A DNA stretch of 64,000 nt from Vibrio albus (GTDB taxonomy: Bacteria; Pseudomonadota; Gammaproteobacteria; Enterobacterales; Vibrionaceae): contig NZ_QFWT01000001.1 in NCBI RefSeq assembly GCF_003144035.1, forward strand, positions 682,001 to 746,000. The letters are read 5' to 3'. The translations under genes and the position numbers were made by a program. Numbering within the stretch: position 1 is the stretch's first letter; each line of letters begins with the position of its first letter. Of the stretch, positions 40,332 through 50,835 are shown piece after piece. Below the pieces are notes generated by a model. The model was given only the letters and a program-made list of their open reading frames with translations, had not been told where the DNA came from and did not search any database.

Positions 40332-41057
40332 TCACTTTGATTTGACTGACTTTTCTATGGACGTGAGAACTCCCCGAAGAATATTAAGTTCCTGATTTTC
40401 CGGACGGGCGCGACTAAAAAGTCGACGCATCTTATTCATCACTAAATTAGGCTTATCTCTGGAGATAAACTGGGTATCCGTAATCACTTTTTCAAGGTGT
40501 TGATAAAATAATTCCAGCTCTTTATGGCGAGGGTAGTCCTCATCACTTTCACTGTAATCCTGCTTCTGGCGCTCAAGAAATGCCATCCGCACCTCATAGG
40601 ACAGCGTCTGTACCGCCATCGCCAGATTCAGGGAACTATATTCAGGGTTGGCAGGAATACAGACATGATACTGGCACGTCTGCAATTCATCGTTGGTCAG
40701 ACCGGTTCTCTCCCGACCAAAGACCAGTGCTACCGGGTGCTTTTCGCTTTCAGTGGCTAACTGCACACCACACTCGCGCGATTCCAGCATAGGCCAGTCC
40801 AGAGTACGAGAACGGGCACTGGAGCCAACAACCAGCCCACAGTCTGCAACCGCCTCTTCCAGAGAATGAACAACCGTCGCATTCTGAACGATATCTGTCG
40901 CTCCCGCAGCCAGAGCCATTGTCTGCTCATCCACTTCGCATTTAGGGTCAACCAGAACCAGATTGGTCAGCCCCATAACTTTCATAGCCCGTGCGGCTGA
41001 ACCTATATTTCCGGAGTGAGAAGTACCGACTAAAACGACTTTGACATTGTTAAGCAT
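40332..41057 (-). CDS. trmJ: tRNA (cytidine/uridine-2'-O-)-methyltransferase TrmJ
   Basis: SPOUT methyltransferase modifying the ribose at position 32 of several tRNAs. It is 241 aa (E. coli 246). The N-terminal motif [24 protein letters not shown], the knot motif [14 protein letters not shown] and [23 protein letters not shown] are clear. The C-terminal dimerisation tail is variable. It lies upstream of iscR, as in E. coli, and the IscR sites lie between them. Confidence 0.96.
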   Translation of the reverse strand: MLNNVKVVLVGTSHSGNIGSAARAMKVMGLTNLVLVDPKCEVDEQTMALAAGATDIVQNATVVHSLEEAVADCGLVVGSSARSRTLDWPMLESRECGVQLATESEKHPVALVFGRERTGLTNDELQTCQYHVCIPANPEYSSLNLAMAVQTLSYEVRMAFLERQKQDYSESDEDYPRHKELELFYQHLEKVITDTQFISRDKPNLVMNKMRRLFSRARPENQELNILRGVLTSIEKSVKSK

Positions 41058-41156
41058 AAGCTGATGGGTTCCCTTGGTTAAAACCGGGAAATGATAGCAT
41101 TAAATAAGAGAGATGAAAGTAATAAGAGAGGTGAAAGTAAAACGAGGGGGAAGGAT

Positions 41157-41183
41157 TAAGGGGGAAATGATTTCCCCCCTTAT
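41157..41183 (-). terminator. suhB terminator
   Basis: Minus-strand TAAGGGGGGAAA-TCA-TTTCCCCCTTA forms a stem of about 11 bp that begins just past the suhB stop. The T-run is poor (AATCCTT). Upstream at 41105-41139 an 18-bp sequence (AAGAGAGRTGAAAGTAAW) is tandemly duplicated. Confidence 0.6.
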
Positions 41184-41191
41184 CAAAACAA

Positions 41192-41995
41192 TTACTTCAG
41201 AATCGCATCATTACCGTTTTCACGGATGTGCTTAAGCATTGCTTTTACACCACGGGCACTTGAGCCCACAATGTTTCCGGAATCCATATAGCTGGTACCG
41301 CCGGAAAAGTCAGTCAGGATAGCACCGGCTTCACGAGCAATCAGCTCACCAGCCGCCATGTCCCAAGGCTTCAGACCCAGCTCGAAGTAGCCATCAACAC
41401 GGCCAGCAGCCAGATAACACAGATCCAGAGCTGCAGAACCGGTACGACGGAAGTCTGCACAGTCTACGAATAGCGCAGAAACGATCTTCAGATAAGATTC
41501 AGAATGCTGCTTTTGTTTAAATGGGAAACCTGTCGCCAGTACAGTGCCGCTCAGATCTTTCACCTGATTAACTCGGATACGGGCATTGTTCAGTTGAGCA
41601 CCACCACCACGTTGAGCGGTAAACAGTTCATTCAGCATTGGATCATAAACACAGGCAACTTCTGTCTTACCGTTCATGCGAACAGCAATAGACACGGAAA
41701 AATGCGGGAAACCTTTTACAAAGTTAGTGGTGCCATCCAGAGGGTCGATGATCCATTGAACTGCTTTATCTTTACCTTCGATAACGCCGTTTTCTTCCGC
41801 AACGATACAGTGCTCAGGGTATGAGCTTTTGATTGTATCAATAATCAGCGTTTCAGCTTCTTTGTCTACGTTTGTAACAAAGTCGTTTGAGCCTTTCTGA
41901 GAGGTTTCGATTTTCTCAGCGTTTTCCAGTGATTTAGCAATATGATTGCCTGCTTTTCGCGCAGCGCGAATAGCAATATTAAGCATAGGATGCAT
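41192..41995 (-). CDS. suhB: Inositol-1-monophosphatase / rRNA-processing factor SuhB
   Basis: Mg-dependent phosphatase fold that in E. coli works mainly as a Nus-factor in rRNA transcription. It is 267 aa, the E. coli length, with N-terminus MHPMLNIAIRAARKAGNHIAKSLE. The metal site is AEENG and WIIDPLDGTTNFVKGFPHF; the second motif is KPWDMAAGELIAREAGAILTDFSG. The start ATG fits the family start. Confidence 0.96.
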   Translation of the reverse strand: MHPMLNIAIRAARKAGNHIAKSLENAEKIETSQKGSNDFVTNVDKEAETLIIDTIKSSYPEHCIVAEENGVIEGKDKAVQWIIDPLDGTTNFVKGFPHFSVSIAVRMNGKTEVACVYDPMLNELFTAQRGGGAQLNNARIRVNQVKDLSGTVLATGFPFKQKQHSESYLKIVSALFVDCADFRRTGSAALDLCYLAAGRVDGYFELGLKPWDMAAGELIAREAGAILTDFSGGTSYMDSGNIVGSSARGVKAMLKHIRENGNDAILK

Positions 41996-42159
41996 ACAAT
42001 TTTTCCCAACGGATGTTAAAGAACAGAAAGCGGTGCGGAGTATATCAGAGTTTTATGAAAATGGAAGTGGGTAATTTTTATTCAGTTTATCTCTGAAAGT
42101 TCTTCAAATAACGAACCAGACAGAAACCGAACACAGACACGCATAACTTTTTGATCATC

Positions 42160-42245
42160 TGAATGGATGTGGTGGAACAAACATACTTGGGGCATGGATG
42201 CCCAAGTTTAAGCGTACAGGGATGTCTTGAGCGGTTTGTGGAACC
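42160..42245 (+). other. GGA-rich repeat region between suhB and secF
   Basis: The 369-bp gap 41996-42364 has no gene. On the plus strand it carries GAATGGATGTGG (42161), GCATGGATGCCC (42192), GTACAGGGATGT (about 42215) and GTGGAAC at 42172 and 42239. The third is an exact fit to the CsrA consensus RUACARGGAUGU, and the second has GGA in the loop of an ACTTGGG/CCCAAGT hairpin. It may be a CsrA-binding RNA or just a dispersed intergenic repeat of the CATGGATG/CAGGGATGT kind. Confidence 0.4.
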
Positions 42246-42294
42246 ATATTCATTCAGATCAAAGAGGTTTTTCCGTTTAATCCCCCTTAAACCA

Positions 42295-42328
42295 AAAAGG
42301 AGAAGTGCTGCTCGCACTTCCCCCTTTA
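42295..42328 (-). terminator. secF terminator
   Basis: Stem GAAGTGC-GAGCA-GCACTTC with flanking GGGG/TCC pairs, followed on the minus strand by TTTTT. It lies about 37 bp past the secF stop and ends the queA-tgt-yajC-secD-secF unit. Confidence 0.8.
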
Positions 42329-42364
42329 AGTTTCATTTCAGGTTAGCCATAAACCTCTTTCAGG

Positions 42365-43312
42365 TTACGGATAATCCTCAAATTCAGCGCCTTCTTTTTC
42401 CACCTGTGGCGGCATCAGGTGTTCACGTGTGATACCCAGTTTCAATGCCAGCGCCGAAGCCACATAGATTGAAGAGTAAGTACCCACAGTGATACCCAGC
42501 AGCAAGGCCGTAGCGAAACCATGAATCATAGCCCCGCCCTGAGCGAACAGTGCGATCACCACAAACAGCGTCGTTGCCGATGTGATCAGTGTACGGCTCA
42601 GTGTTTGGGTAATGGAATTGTTCATTACCTCAGGCGGCTCTCCTTTACGCATTTTGCGGAAGTTTTCCCGGATACGGTCAAATACCACAATGGTATCGTT
42701 CAGCGAGTAACCGACAACGGTCAGCAATGCGGCTACGATGGTCAGATCCACTTCGATCTGCATGATAGAGAATACGCCCAGGGTGATAATCACATCGTGC
42801 GCCAGTGCCAGTACCGCACCCGCCGCAAGACGCCACTGGAAACGAACCGATACGTACAGCAGGATACAGATCAGCGAAGCCAGGATAGCCAGGCCACCGG
42901 CCTCAGTCAGTTCATCGCCGACATTAGGGCCCACAAACTCAATACGGTGCATTTCTACATGGTCACCAGTACCTTCCTGCAGAGCGGTCAGGATCTGGTT
43001 ACCCAACATCTCACTGGAAGCCCCCTCGCGAGGGCGCAAACGCACCATCACATCGCGAGCAGACCCAAAGTTCTGCACCGTCGCATCACCAAAGCCTTTG
43101 GCTACCAGCGAGGTACGAATATCATCCAGATTCGCCGGCTGTTCAAAGCCAACTTCAATCAGGGTTCCGCCGGTAAAATCCAGTCCCCAGTTCAGCCATT
43201 GGGTTGAAAGGGTAAAGATGGAGGCAGCAATCATCACCAGCGAGAATACAAATGCCAGTTTCGACCAACGCATAAAGTCGATCATTTTGTCTGCTTTCAT
43301 TATCTGAAACAT
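42365..43312 (-). CDS. secF: Protein translocase subunit SecF
   Basis: With SecD and YajC uses proton motive force to complete translocation through SecYEG. It is 315 aa (E. coli 323). Six membrane helices in RND-like layout: the first about 16-36, a periplasmic domain (FTGGTLIEVGFEQPANLDDIRTSL), then helices from about 130. The conserved VVGYSLNDTIVVFDRIREN segment contains the key Asp. It starts 9 bp after secD. Confidence 0.97.
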   Translation of the reverse strand: MFQIMKADKMIDFMRWSKLAFVFSLVMIAASIFTLSTQWLNWGLDFTGGTLIEVGFEQPANLDDIRTSLVAKGFGDATVQNFGSARDVMVRLRPREGASSEMLGNQILTALQEGTGDHVEMHRIEFVGPNVGDELTEAGGLAILASLICILLYVSVRFQWRLAAGAVLALAHDVIITLGVFSIMQIEVDLTIVAALLTVVGYSLNDTIVVFDRIRENFRKMRKGEPPEVMNNSITQTLSRTLITSATTLFVVIALFAQGGAMIHGFATALLLGITVGTYSSIYVASALALKLGITREHLMPPQVEKEGAEFEDYP

Positions 43313-43321
43313 AACTTTTCC

Positions 43322-45175
43322 TTAGATCGACAGCTTGTTAACGCGTTTTCCGCCGTACAGCAGGTTAACCACACAACGGGTACCTACAATAGCAGTAAAC
43401 ATAGAGGTCAGAATACCGATAGACAGAGTAACGGCGAAGCCTTTGATTGCACCGGTACCCACAGCGAACAGAATAATTGCTGTAATCAGCGTGGTAATGT
43501 TCGCATCGGCAATCGTACTGAATGCATTGGCATAGCCCTGATGAATCGCCTGCTGCGGATTACGTCCGTCGCGAAGCTCTTCCCGGATACGCTCGAAGAT
43601 CAGTACGTTCGCATCCACGGCCATACCGACCGTCAGTACGATACCCGCGATACCCGGCAAGGTCATTGTTGCGCCCGGAATCATCGACATCACACCGATA
43701 ATCAGAACCAGGTTAGCCACCAGCGCCATATTGGCAATAAAGCCAAACTTACGGTAGTACACCAGCGTAAACAGCATGACTGCAACCATACCCCAGATAC
43801 ATGCCTGAATACCCATATCGATATTCTGCTGCCCCATAGATGGACCGATAGTTCGCTCTTCCACGATGGAAATCGGCGCAATCAGAGCACCGGCACGCAG
43901 AAGCAAAGCAAGGTTATGGGCTTCAGCCACTGAGTCGATACCAGTAATCCGGAAGTTACGGCCCAATGCAGTCTGAATGGTCGCCTGATTAATCACTTCT
44001 TCGTGCTTAGACAGAATAACTTTACCTTCCGGCGTTTTGCGGCCACTGTCTTTGTATTCAGCAAATACCGTTGCCATCAGTTTGCCCACGTTCTTTTTCG
44101 AGAACGCTGACATTTTGCTGCCACCTTCGCTGTCCAGAGAAATGTTCACCTGTGGGCGACCATATTCATCCGTACTGGAGCTTGCATCAGTAATGCTCTG
44201 ACCACCAAGAATAACGCGTTTTTTCAGCACCACAGGGCGGCCATCACGGTCGGATTTCAGTTCGCTACCAGCAGGAACCCGTCCATTCGCAGCAGCAGCC
44301 AGATCGGCTTTATCATCAACCTCACGGAATTCCAGTGTGGCTGTCGCGCCCAGAATCTCTTTCGCTCGTGCGGTATCCTGCACACCAGGAAGCTCAACCA
44401 CGATACGGCTGGCACCCTGACGCTGAACCAGAGGTTCGGCAACACCCAGTTCGTTTACCCGGTTACGCAGGATAGTGATGTTCTGCTCTACCGCATAGTT
44501 GCGAATTTCTTTCAGGCGAGCTTCCAGGAAAGTGGCTTCCAGTGCGAAGCGGCCATCGGCCTCAGACTCGACAAATGTCATATCCTGATGTTTGGCTGTC
44601 AGTACTTTTCTCGCCTCGGCCAGTTGTTCTGCATTACGCAAAAGAACTTCAACACCCTGATCTTTCTGACGAATCGCACGATAACGGATTCTCTCTTCAC
44701 GCAATTCGCTGCGGAATGCCTCTTCCTGCTGCCCGACCAGTTTTTCCATCGCGGCGTCCATATCCACTTCCATCAGGAAGTGCACACCACCACGCAGGTC
44801 AAGACCGAGTTTCATAGGAGCAGCACCAATAGAGTCAAGCCAGTCTGGCGTTGAAGGCGCTAAGTTCAGAGCAACAACAACATCTCTGCCCAGCGCTTCG
44901 CTGATAATGTCGCGGGCACTTATCTGTGTGTCGGTATCATTAAATCGGACCAGAATTGAACCGTCTTCAAGAGTGACGGATTTTCGGGAAAGACTCTCTT
45001 TATCAAGAGCGTCGGTGACGGTATCCAGAGTTGACAGATCAACTGAGGCACCACGTGCCCCAGTTATTTGAATCGCCGGATCCTCACCGTAAATATTAGG
45101 AAGCGCATACAATGCACTGATAGCAATGATGAACACCACCATCAGGTACTTCCATAACGGATAACGGTTTAGCAC
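43322..45175 (-). CDS. secD: Protein translocase subunit SecD
   Basis: Large subunit of the SecDF complex. It is 617 aa (E. coli 615). Helix 1 is at about 7-28 ([21 protein letters not shown]), followed by the large periplasmic P1 domain with [16 protein letters not shown], and helices 2-6 from about residue 455 with [32 protein letters not shown] containing the proton-relay Asp. It lies between yajC (26 bp) and secF (9 bp). Confidence 0.97.
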   Translation of the reverse strand: MLNRYPLWKYLMVVFIIAISALYALPNIYGEDPAIQITGARGASVDLSTLDTVTDALDKESLSRKSVTLEDGSILVRFNDTDTQISARDIISEALGRDVVVALNLAPSTPDWLDSIGAAPMKLGLDLRGGVHFLMEVDMDAAMEKLVGQQEEAFRSELREERIRYRAIRQKDQGVEVLLRNAEQLAEARKVLTAKHQDMTFVESEADGRFALEATFLEARLKEIRNYAVEQNITILRNRVNELGVAEPLVQRQGASRIVVELPGVQDTARAKEILGATATLEFREVDDKADLAAAANGRVPAGSELKSDRDGRPVVLKKRVILGGQSITDASSSTDEYGRPQVNISLDSEGGSKMSAFSKKNVGKLMATVFAEYKDSGRKTPEGKVILSKHEEVINQATIQTALGRNFRITGIDSVAEAHNLALLLRAGALIAPISIVEERTIGPSMGQQNIDMGIQACIWGMVAVMLFTLVYYRKFGFIANMALVANLVLIIGVMSMIPGATMTLPGIAGIVLTVGMAVDANVLIFERIREELRDGRNPQQAIHQGYANAFSTIADANITTLITAIILFAVGTGAIKGFAVTLSIGILTSMFTAIVGTRCVVNLLYGGKRVNKLSI

Positions 45176-45201
45176 AGCATGAATCCTTAAGCTGTTTTAA
45201 A

Positions 45202-45534
45202 TTAAAGAGACTTCAGGGTGCCTTTTGGCAGCACAGCTGTTACATAGTCTTTCTTGATGATGACTTCGTTGTTGTCATTAAGAGCAATTGCAACGTAATC
45301 ATTGTCATCGGCAATCTTAGTAATCTTACCAATCAGACCACCACTGGTCAGGACTTCGTCACCTTTTGCCATGGCAGACATCAGTGCTTTGTGCTCTTTT
45401 ACACGCTTGTTTTGCGGACGGTAAATCATGAAGTAGAAAATGGCTGCAAACATAGCCAGCATGATCAGCATTTCAAAACCACCACCTTGTGTGGCACCGT
45501 CAGCGGCGTGAGCTTGAGAAATGAAAAAACCCAT
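45202..45534 (-). CDS. yajC: Sec translocon accessory subunit YajC
   Basis: Small single-span inner-membrane partner of SecDF. It is 110 aa, the E. coli length. One membrane helix (about 18-38, GFEMLIMLAMFAAIFYFMIY) is followed by the conserved RPQNKRVKEHKALMSAMAKGDEVLTSGGLIGKI cytoplasmic domain. It lies 27 bp before secD and 109 bp after tgt. Confidence 0.97.
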   Translation of the reverse strand: MGFFISQAHAADGATQGGGFEMLIMLAMFAAIFYFMIYRPQNKRVKEHKALMSAMAKGDEVLTSGGLIGKITKIADDNDYVAIALNDNNEVIIKKDYVTAVLPKGTLKSL

Positions 45535-45578
45535 TAAAAAGTCCTCTATATTAGATTAGGTTATATCTTACTTACTAA

Positions 45579-45624
45579 ATGGGTTGCGTTTTTTCCTTTT
45601 CAAGGGAAATAATCCGCAACCCAT
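45579..45624 (-). other. Long stem-loop between tgt and yajC
   Basis: Arms ATGGGTTGCG (45579-45588) and CGCAACCCAT (45615-45624) are perfect 10-bp inverted repeats. The loop contains a second pairing, TTTCC/GGAAA. No T-run follows on the minus strand, so it looks like an mRNA processing or stability element rather than a terminator. Confidence 0.5.
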
Positions 45625-45643
45625 CACATAAATTCAATTATCG

Positions 45644-46810
<1,167 letters not shown>

Positions 46811-46860
46811 TTATCTTCCGACAAGTGAGTTTACCTCACCGCCGTTTATGTTTAGATGAC

Positions 46861-47061
46861 AGGATATATCAGAGACTAGAAACCAGACCGCTGCGCTTCT
46901 AGATGCCAGAGACTATAAAAGAGTACAGAACGGTCGCCAGCTCCCTTAAGAATACAGAAATTCAGAGGGTTTTCTGTATTCTATACTCTCAAAGCGAAGC
47001 GTTCTGTATTCTCTCTAGTCTCTAGTCTCTAGTCTCTAGTCTCTAGTCTCTAGTCTCTAGT
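46861..47061. repeat. Heptamer tandem repeats and decayed copies in the queA-tgt gap
   Basis: The gap 46775-47073 has no gene. Seven exact copies of CTCTAGT run from 47013 to 47061. Upstream, 46861-47012 contains decayed relatives (AGAGACTAG, CCAGAGACTA), two copies of TTCTGTATTCT and GC-rich tags such as CGCTGCGC and GCGAAGCG. The same heptamer and the tag GCGCAGCG occur in the truB-rpsO gap (1718-1765), so this is a dispersed repeat family. Confidence 0.85.
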
Positions 47062-47073
47062 CTCTTTAGTATT

Positions 47074-48120
47074 TTATTTTTTTGTAACAAACATCGAATC
47101 GCCGTAGCTAAAGAAGCGATATTCATTCTTTACAGCGTGCTCATACGCCGCCATCACATTCTCATATCCGGCGAATGCACTGACCAGCATGATCAGGGTT
47201 GATTCCGGCAAGTGGAAATTGGTGATCAGACAATCAATCAGCTGATACTCATAACCCGGATAGATAAAAATCTCGGTGTCATCAAAGAAAGGCACCAGTT
47301 CCGTACCATTTTTCAGGGCACTCTGCGCGGCACTCTCTAGGGAGCGAACCGATGTGGTACCTACCGCAATTACCCGGCCACCGCGTGCTTTGGTTGCATT
47401 GATCGCATCAACCACGTCTTGTGATACTTCAACGTATTCCGCGTGCATATGGTGATCGTTGATATTGTCTACCCGAACCGGCTGGAAGGTTCCGGCTCCG
47501 ACATGCAGTGTGACGTAAGCAAACTCTGCACCTTTGGCACGGATTTGTTCCAAAAGTTCATCATCAAAGTGCAGTCCGGCCGTCGGAGCTGCTACCGCTC
47601 CCGGTTTTTCGTTATAAACAGTCTGATACCGCTCTTTATCGGTATCTTCATCCGGGCGATCAATGTAAGGAGGAAGTGGCATATGGCCTATTTCTTCCAG
47701 AATTTCCAAAACCGTTTTGTCTGCCTGAAAGCGGATCTCAAACAGTGCATCCTGACGAGATACCATTTCAGCGGCATAGTCATCATTTTCACCCAAAAGC
47801 AGAGCCGTACCAGGTTTAGGAGCCTTTGAGGCTCTGACGTGAGCCAGCACAGTTTTATCATCCAGCATACGCTCGACCAGCACTTCAATTTTCCCGCCGG
47901 TCGCCTTTTTGCCAAACATCCTCGCCGGAATTACCCGGGTGTTATTGAATACCAGCAGGTCTCCTTCCTGAACCAGATCCAGAACATCAGTAAAAACTCG
48001 GTCAGTCACTTCTCCTGTCTGACCATTCAGCTGCAACATGCGGCTGGCGGTACGCTGTGCTTTCGGATAACGGGCAATAAGCTCGTCCGGGAGTTCAAAA
48101 TGGAAATCGGAAACTTGCAT
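47074..48120 (-). CDS. queA: S-adenosylmethionine:tRNA ribosyltransferase-isomerase
   Basis: Transfers the ribosyl part of SAM to preQ1 in tRNA to make epoxyqueuosine. It is 348 aa (E. coli 356). The N-terminal [74 protein letters not shown] and [21 protein letters not shown] blocks are all present. It is the first gene of queA-tgt-yajC-secDF. Confidence 0.97.
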   Translation of the reverse strand: MQVSDFHFELPDELIARYPKAQRTASRMLQLNGQTGEVTDRVFTDVLDLVQEGDLLVFNNTRVIPARMFGKKATGGKIEVLVERMLDDKTVLAHVRASKAPKPGTALLLGENDDYAAEMVSRQDALFEIRFQADKTVLEILEEIGHMPLPPYIDRPDEDTDKERYQTVYNEKPGAVAAPTAGLHFDDELLEQIRAKGAEFAYVTLHVGAGTFQPVRVDNINDHHMHAEYVEVSQDVVDAINATKARGGRVIAVGTTSVRSLESAAQSALKNGTELVPFFDDTEIFIYPGYEYQLIDCLITNFHLPESTLIMLVSAFAGYENVMAAYEHAVKNEYRFFSYGDSMFVTKK

Positions 48121-48312
48121 GCTGGTGATCTTATCTACTCTGTGACTAAAATTTTTGCAGTGCGCGAGTATACACCTAAGCAGCCCAATGATGCGAGCAC
48201 GAGTATCAGAATTTTCAAGCCGAAAAAAATGGTATAGCTCCCAGTTATCCGGGGGGAATAATTCTATAGTTTAGATATACCCCCTGTTATTCAGACACGT
48301 AAGGAGGTCAGG

Positions 48313-48792
48313 ATGATCAAGGTTGAAGACATGATGACTCGCAACCCTCACACCCTGCTTCGCTCGAACTCTCTGGCAGATGCAAAACATCTGATGGAAG
48401 AACACGACATCCGGCATATTCCGGTTGTTGATGTGGACGGAGTGCTTTTAGGAGTAGTCACCCAAAGGGACGTTCTTTCTGCTCAGGAATCCAGCCTGCA
48501 GGGCATATCAGAAGAAAACTCCCATACACTGACCACTTCCCTGAATGAAGCTATGCGCAAGAATGTGATGACCGTTGCACCTCAGGCAGGGCTCAAAGAA
48601 AGTGCCTACTATATGCAGAAACACAAAGTCGGCTGCTTACCCGTTGTTGCCCATCACAAACTGGTGGGAATCATTACCGACAGCGATTTTGTCACTATTG
48701 CCATCCATCTTCTCGAGTTACAAGAAAATACAGAACCAGATGAGATGGAAGACGAGATAGATATGATGGATGAGGACTTCAGCGATTTCTGA
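48313..48792 (+). CDS. CBS-domain pair protein
   Basis: Cytosolic protein of 159 aa made of two CBS domains (about 1-60: VEDMMTRNPHTLLRSNSLADAKHLMEEHDIRHIPVVDVDGVLLGVVTQRDVL; about 78-135: MRKNVMTVAPQAGLKESAYYMQKHKVGCLPVVAHHKLVGIITDSDFV) and an acidic tail. Such stand-alone pairs usually bind adenine nucleotides and regulate partners; the partner is unknown. AAGGAGGT precedes the ATG. The stop overlaps a TGACCCACAC motif repeated 19 bp later. Confidence 0.85.
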   Translation: MIKVEDMMTRNPHTLLRSNSLADAKHLMEEHDIRHIPVVDVDGVLLGVVTQRDVLSAQESSLQGISEENSHTLTTSLNEAMRKNVMTVAPQAGLKESAYYMQKHKVGCLPVVAHHKLVGIITDSDFVTIAIHLLELQENTEPDEMEDEIDMMDEDFSDF

Positions 48793-48940
48793 CCCACACG
48801 ACTATTTTTGACCCACACTAATACAGGAATGCGCCGGAAAACCGGTGCGACCTGCCGTCGCTGCTTTTTTGGCGACAGCTGAAAAAACTCTGGCGATAGC
48901 TGGAAAATCTTTCTCATTGTCTGATAATGATAGTCAGGCA

Positions 48941-49846
48941 CTATAAGAGCTCTGCCACAATGGAAGAAAGCTTCTCAAACGTCTCGTAGCGGGAGGAGCT
49001 CGGACGCCATACCAGACCAATATCCCGGTAAGCTTTCTGCCCCGGAGGATCGGCAATAATCAGGTTCTGATTATCCAGCAGACCATGATCAATTGCCATC
49101 TGAGGAATAAACGTTGTACCCAGTCCGTTCGCGACCATCTGAACCAATGTATGCAGGCTGGTAGCAGTAAAAGGATTAATCTTTTCCGTTCGGGTCAGTT
49201 GACAAGCAGAAACCGCATGCTCAGTAAGACAATGTTCATTTTCCAGCAGGAACACAGACTCATCCGGTAAATCATCATATTTGATGGGCACCTGAATTCT
49301 GTTGGCCTGATTGCGGCTGATGATCATCTTAAACGGATCCTGCCCCACAATCTGACTGTGCATACTGCCGATATCCATCGGTAGAGCCAGAATAAGGACA
49401 TCCATTTCACCCTGCTTTAACGCCTGTAACAGGTTCGCCGTAGTATCTTCCCTCAGCAGCAGGTTGAGCTGCGGAAAACGCTGGTTGATTTCCTGCACCA
49501 GATCGCCCAGCAAAAATGGCGCAATAGTCGGAATGCAGCCCAGTTTAAGCTGACCTTCCATCACCTCACCCTGACACACTCTGCCCAGTTCAACCAAATC
49601 CTGACCTTTAGCCAGTAACTCCCGACCATGCTCCACAATCATTTCCCCGGCGGGGGTAAATACCAGCGAACTGCGCTTGTCTTTTTTCTCATACAACGAA
49701 CAACCGATGAGGTCTTCCAGGTTTTGGATACCTTTACTCAGTGTTGACTGACTGACAAAACAACGTTTCGCTGCTTCATTAAAATGACGGGTTTCATGTA
49801 GAGTAATCAGATAGTGTAACTGCTTTAAACTAGGCCATTTATTCAT
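48941..49846 (-). CDS. oxyR2: Peroxide-sensing LysR regulator, OxyR2 type
   Basis: LysR-type activator. It is 301 aa from ATG 49846 (MNKWPSLKQLHYLITLHETRHFNEAAKRCFVSQSTLSKGIQ); the frame extends seven codons upstream to a GTG. The HTH is at about 17-36. The sensing loop reads LLENEHCLTEHAVSAC, giving Glu204, Cys206 and Cys215. Glu204/Cys206 is the signature described for Vibrio OxyR2, which responds to low H2O2; other OxyR proteins have Gly at the Glu position. It faces ahpC, the known OxyR2 target arrangement. Confidence 0.88.
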   Translation of the reverse strand: MNKWPSLKQLHYLITLHETRHFNEAAKRCFVSQSTLSKGIQNLEDLIGCSLYEKKDKRSSLVFTPAGEMIVEHGRELLAKGQDLVELGRVCQGEVMEGQLKLGCIPTIAPFLLGDLVQEINQRFPQLNLLLREDTTANLLQALKQGEMDVLILALPMDIGSMHSQIVGQDPFKMIISRNQANRIQVPIKYDDLPDESVFLLENEHCLTEHAVSACQLTRTEKINPFTATSLHTLVQMVANGLGTTFIPQMAIDHGLLDNQNLIIADPPGQKAYRDIGLVWRPSSSRYETFEKLSSIVAELL

Positions 49847-50031
49847 AACGTATCGGTTTATCAACACCCTTTTTAACGGAATGCCTCAACCTTATCGCTT
49901 TTTTCGATTATAGCAATCTATTTAATTCGCTTTTTTGCATCCTCGTATCTGTACTATAGTTTCTGACGAAGCACAGAGATGAGCGTTAAACTTCTAAGGC
50001 TCATATAAATAACTCGATTAGGAGCAAAATA
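49847..50031 (+). promoter_or_regulatory. oxyR2-ahpC intergenic promoter region
   Basis: 185 bp between divergent genes. TATAGT at 49955-49960 is a good -10 for ahpC, with no good -35 17 bp upstream (TTTTTG), as expected of an activator-dependent promoter. ATAGCAATCTAT at 49910-49921 is a small palindrome that resembles OxyR half-sites but has the wrong spacing for the E. coli consensus. AGGAGC precedes the ahpC ATG. Confidence 0.45.
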
Positions 50032-50640
50032 ATGGTATTGGTTGGTCGTCAAGCCCCAGACTTTACTGCACCAGCAGTTCTGGGTAACGGTGAAATCGTA
50101 GATGGTTTCAACTTTGCGGAATTTACAAAAGGTAAAAAAGCAGTTGTATTCTTTTACCCACTAGATTTTACATTCGTATGCCCTTCTGAGCTTATTGCTT
50201 TTGATAAACGTTTTGAAGATTTTCAGGCAAAAGGTGTTGAAGTAATCGGTGTGTCTATCGACTCTCAGTTTACTCACAACGCATGGCGTAACACGGCTAT
50301 CGATGATGGCGGTATCGGTCCTGTTAAATATCCTCTGGTTGCCGACGTTAAGCATGCTGTATGCCAGGCTTATGGCGTTGAGCACCCGGAAGAAGGCGTT
50401 GCTTTCCGCGGTTCATTCCTTATCGATGAAGACGGCGTTGTTCGTCACCAGGTGGTTAACGATCTGCCTCTGGGTCGTAACATCGATGAAATGCTGCGTA
50501 TGGTTGACGCGCTGAACTTCCACCAGGAAAAAGGTGAAGTTTGCCCTGCTCAATGGGAAGAAGGTAAATCAGGTATGGACGCGTCACCAAAAGGTGTTGC
50601 AGCGTTCCTGGCTGAACATGCCGACGATCTAAATAAGTAA
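50032..50640 (+). CDS. ahpC: Peroxiredoxin (typical 2-Cys, AhpC/Prx family)
   Basis: Cytosolic peroxidase that scavenges low H2O2. It is 202 aa. The peroxidatic Cys50 lies in FYPLDFTFVCPSEL, the resolving Cys171 in EKGEVCPAQWEEGK, and the GG(I)G loop and a C-terminal helix of the sensitive 2-Cys type are present (DDGGIG, then VVNDLPLGRN). It corresponds to Prx2/AhpC that is driven by OxyR2 in vibrios. A strong terminator follows. Confidence 0.93.
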   Translation: MVLVGRQAPDFTAPAVLGNGEIVDGFNFAEFTKGKKAVVFFYPLDFTFVCPSELIAFDKRFEDFQAKGVEVIGVSIDSQFTHNAWRNTAIDDGGIGPVKYPLVADVKHAVCQAYGVEHPEEGVAFRGSFLIDEDGVVRHQVVNDLPLGRNIDEMLRMVDALNFHQEKGEVCPAQWEEGKSGMDASPKGVAAFLAEHADDLNK

Positions 50641-50750
50641 TAAAGACACAAGTAGTAACTCGCCTGCGCTCAACAGGTGATGGTTGGACAAAAATAAAGC
50701 GGTAAACGCACGCCAATCAGTTAGTAAAGTAATTTAGTTAGCCCTAGACC

Positions 50751-50786
50751 AAAGCCCGGATGTTCGCATCCGGGCTTTCTTTTTGT
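50751..50786 (+). terminator. ahpC terminator
   Basis: AAAGCCCGGATG-TTCG-CATCCGGGCTTT with a UUCG tetraloop and a following T-rich run (CTTTTTG): a very stable stem about 110 bp past the ahpC stop. Confidence 0.92.
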
Positions 50787-50835
50787 ATTTCATATAATAA
50801 GATAAATACTGTACCGACTCACAAGAGCACATGCT

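Noticed and set aside
42087-42432. Open frames on both strands in the suhB-secF gap
   Set aside because: They lack ribosome-binding sites and cross the repeat and terminator; no coding signal.
47013-47061. CRISPR array
   Set aside because: The units are 7 bp and contiguous with no spacers; no cas gene is present anywhere in the window.
48790-48925. Direct repeats TGACCCACAC and GGCGAYAGCTG after the CBS gene
   Set aside because: Only two copies each and short; no array or known element.
49910-49921. ATAGCAATCTAT as an OxyR site
   Set aside because: Half-site spacing (4 bp) does not fit the OxyR consensus; mentioned only as part of the promoter region.
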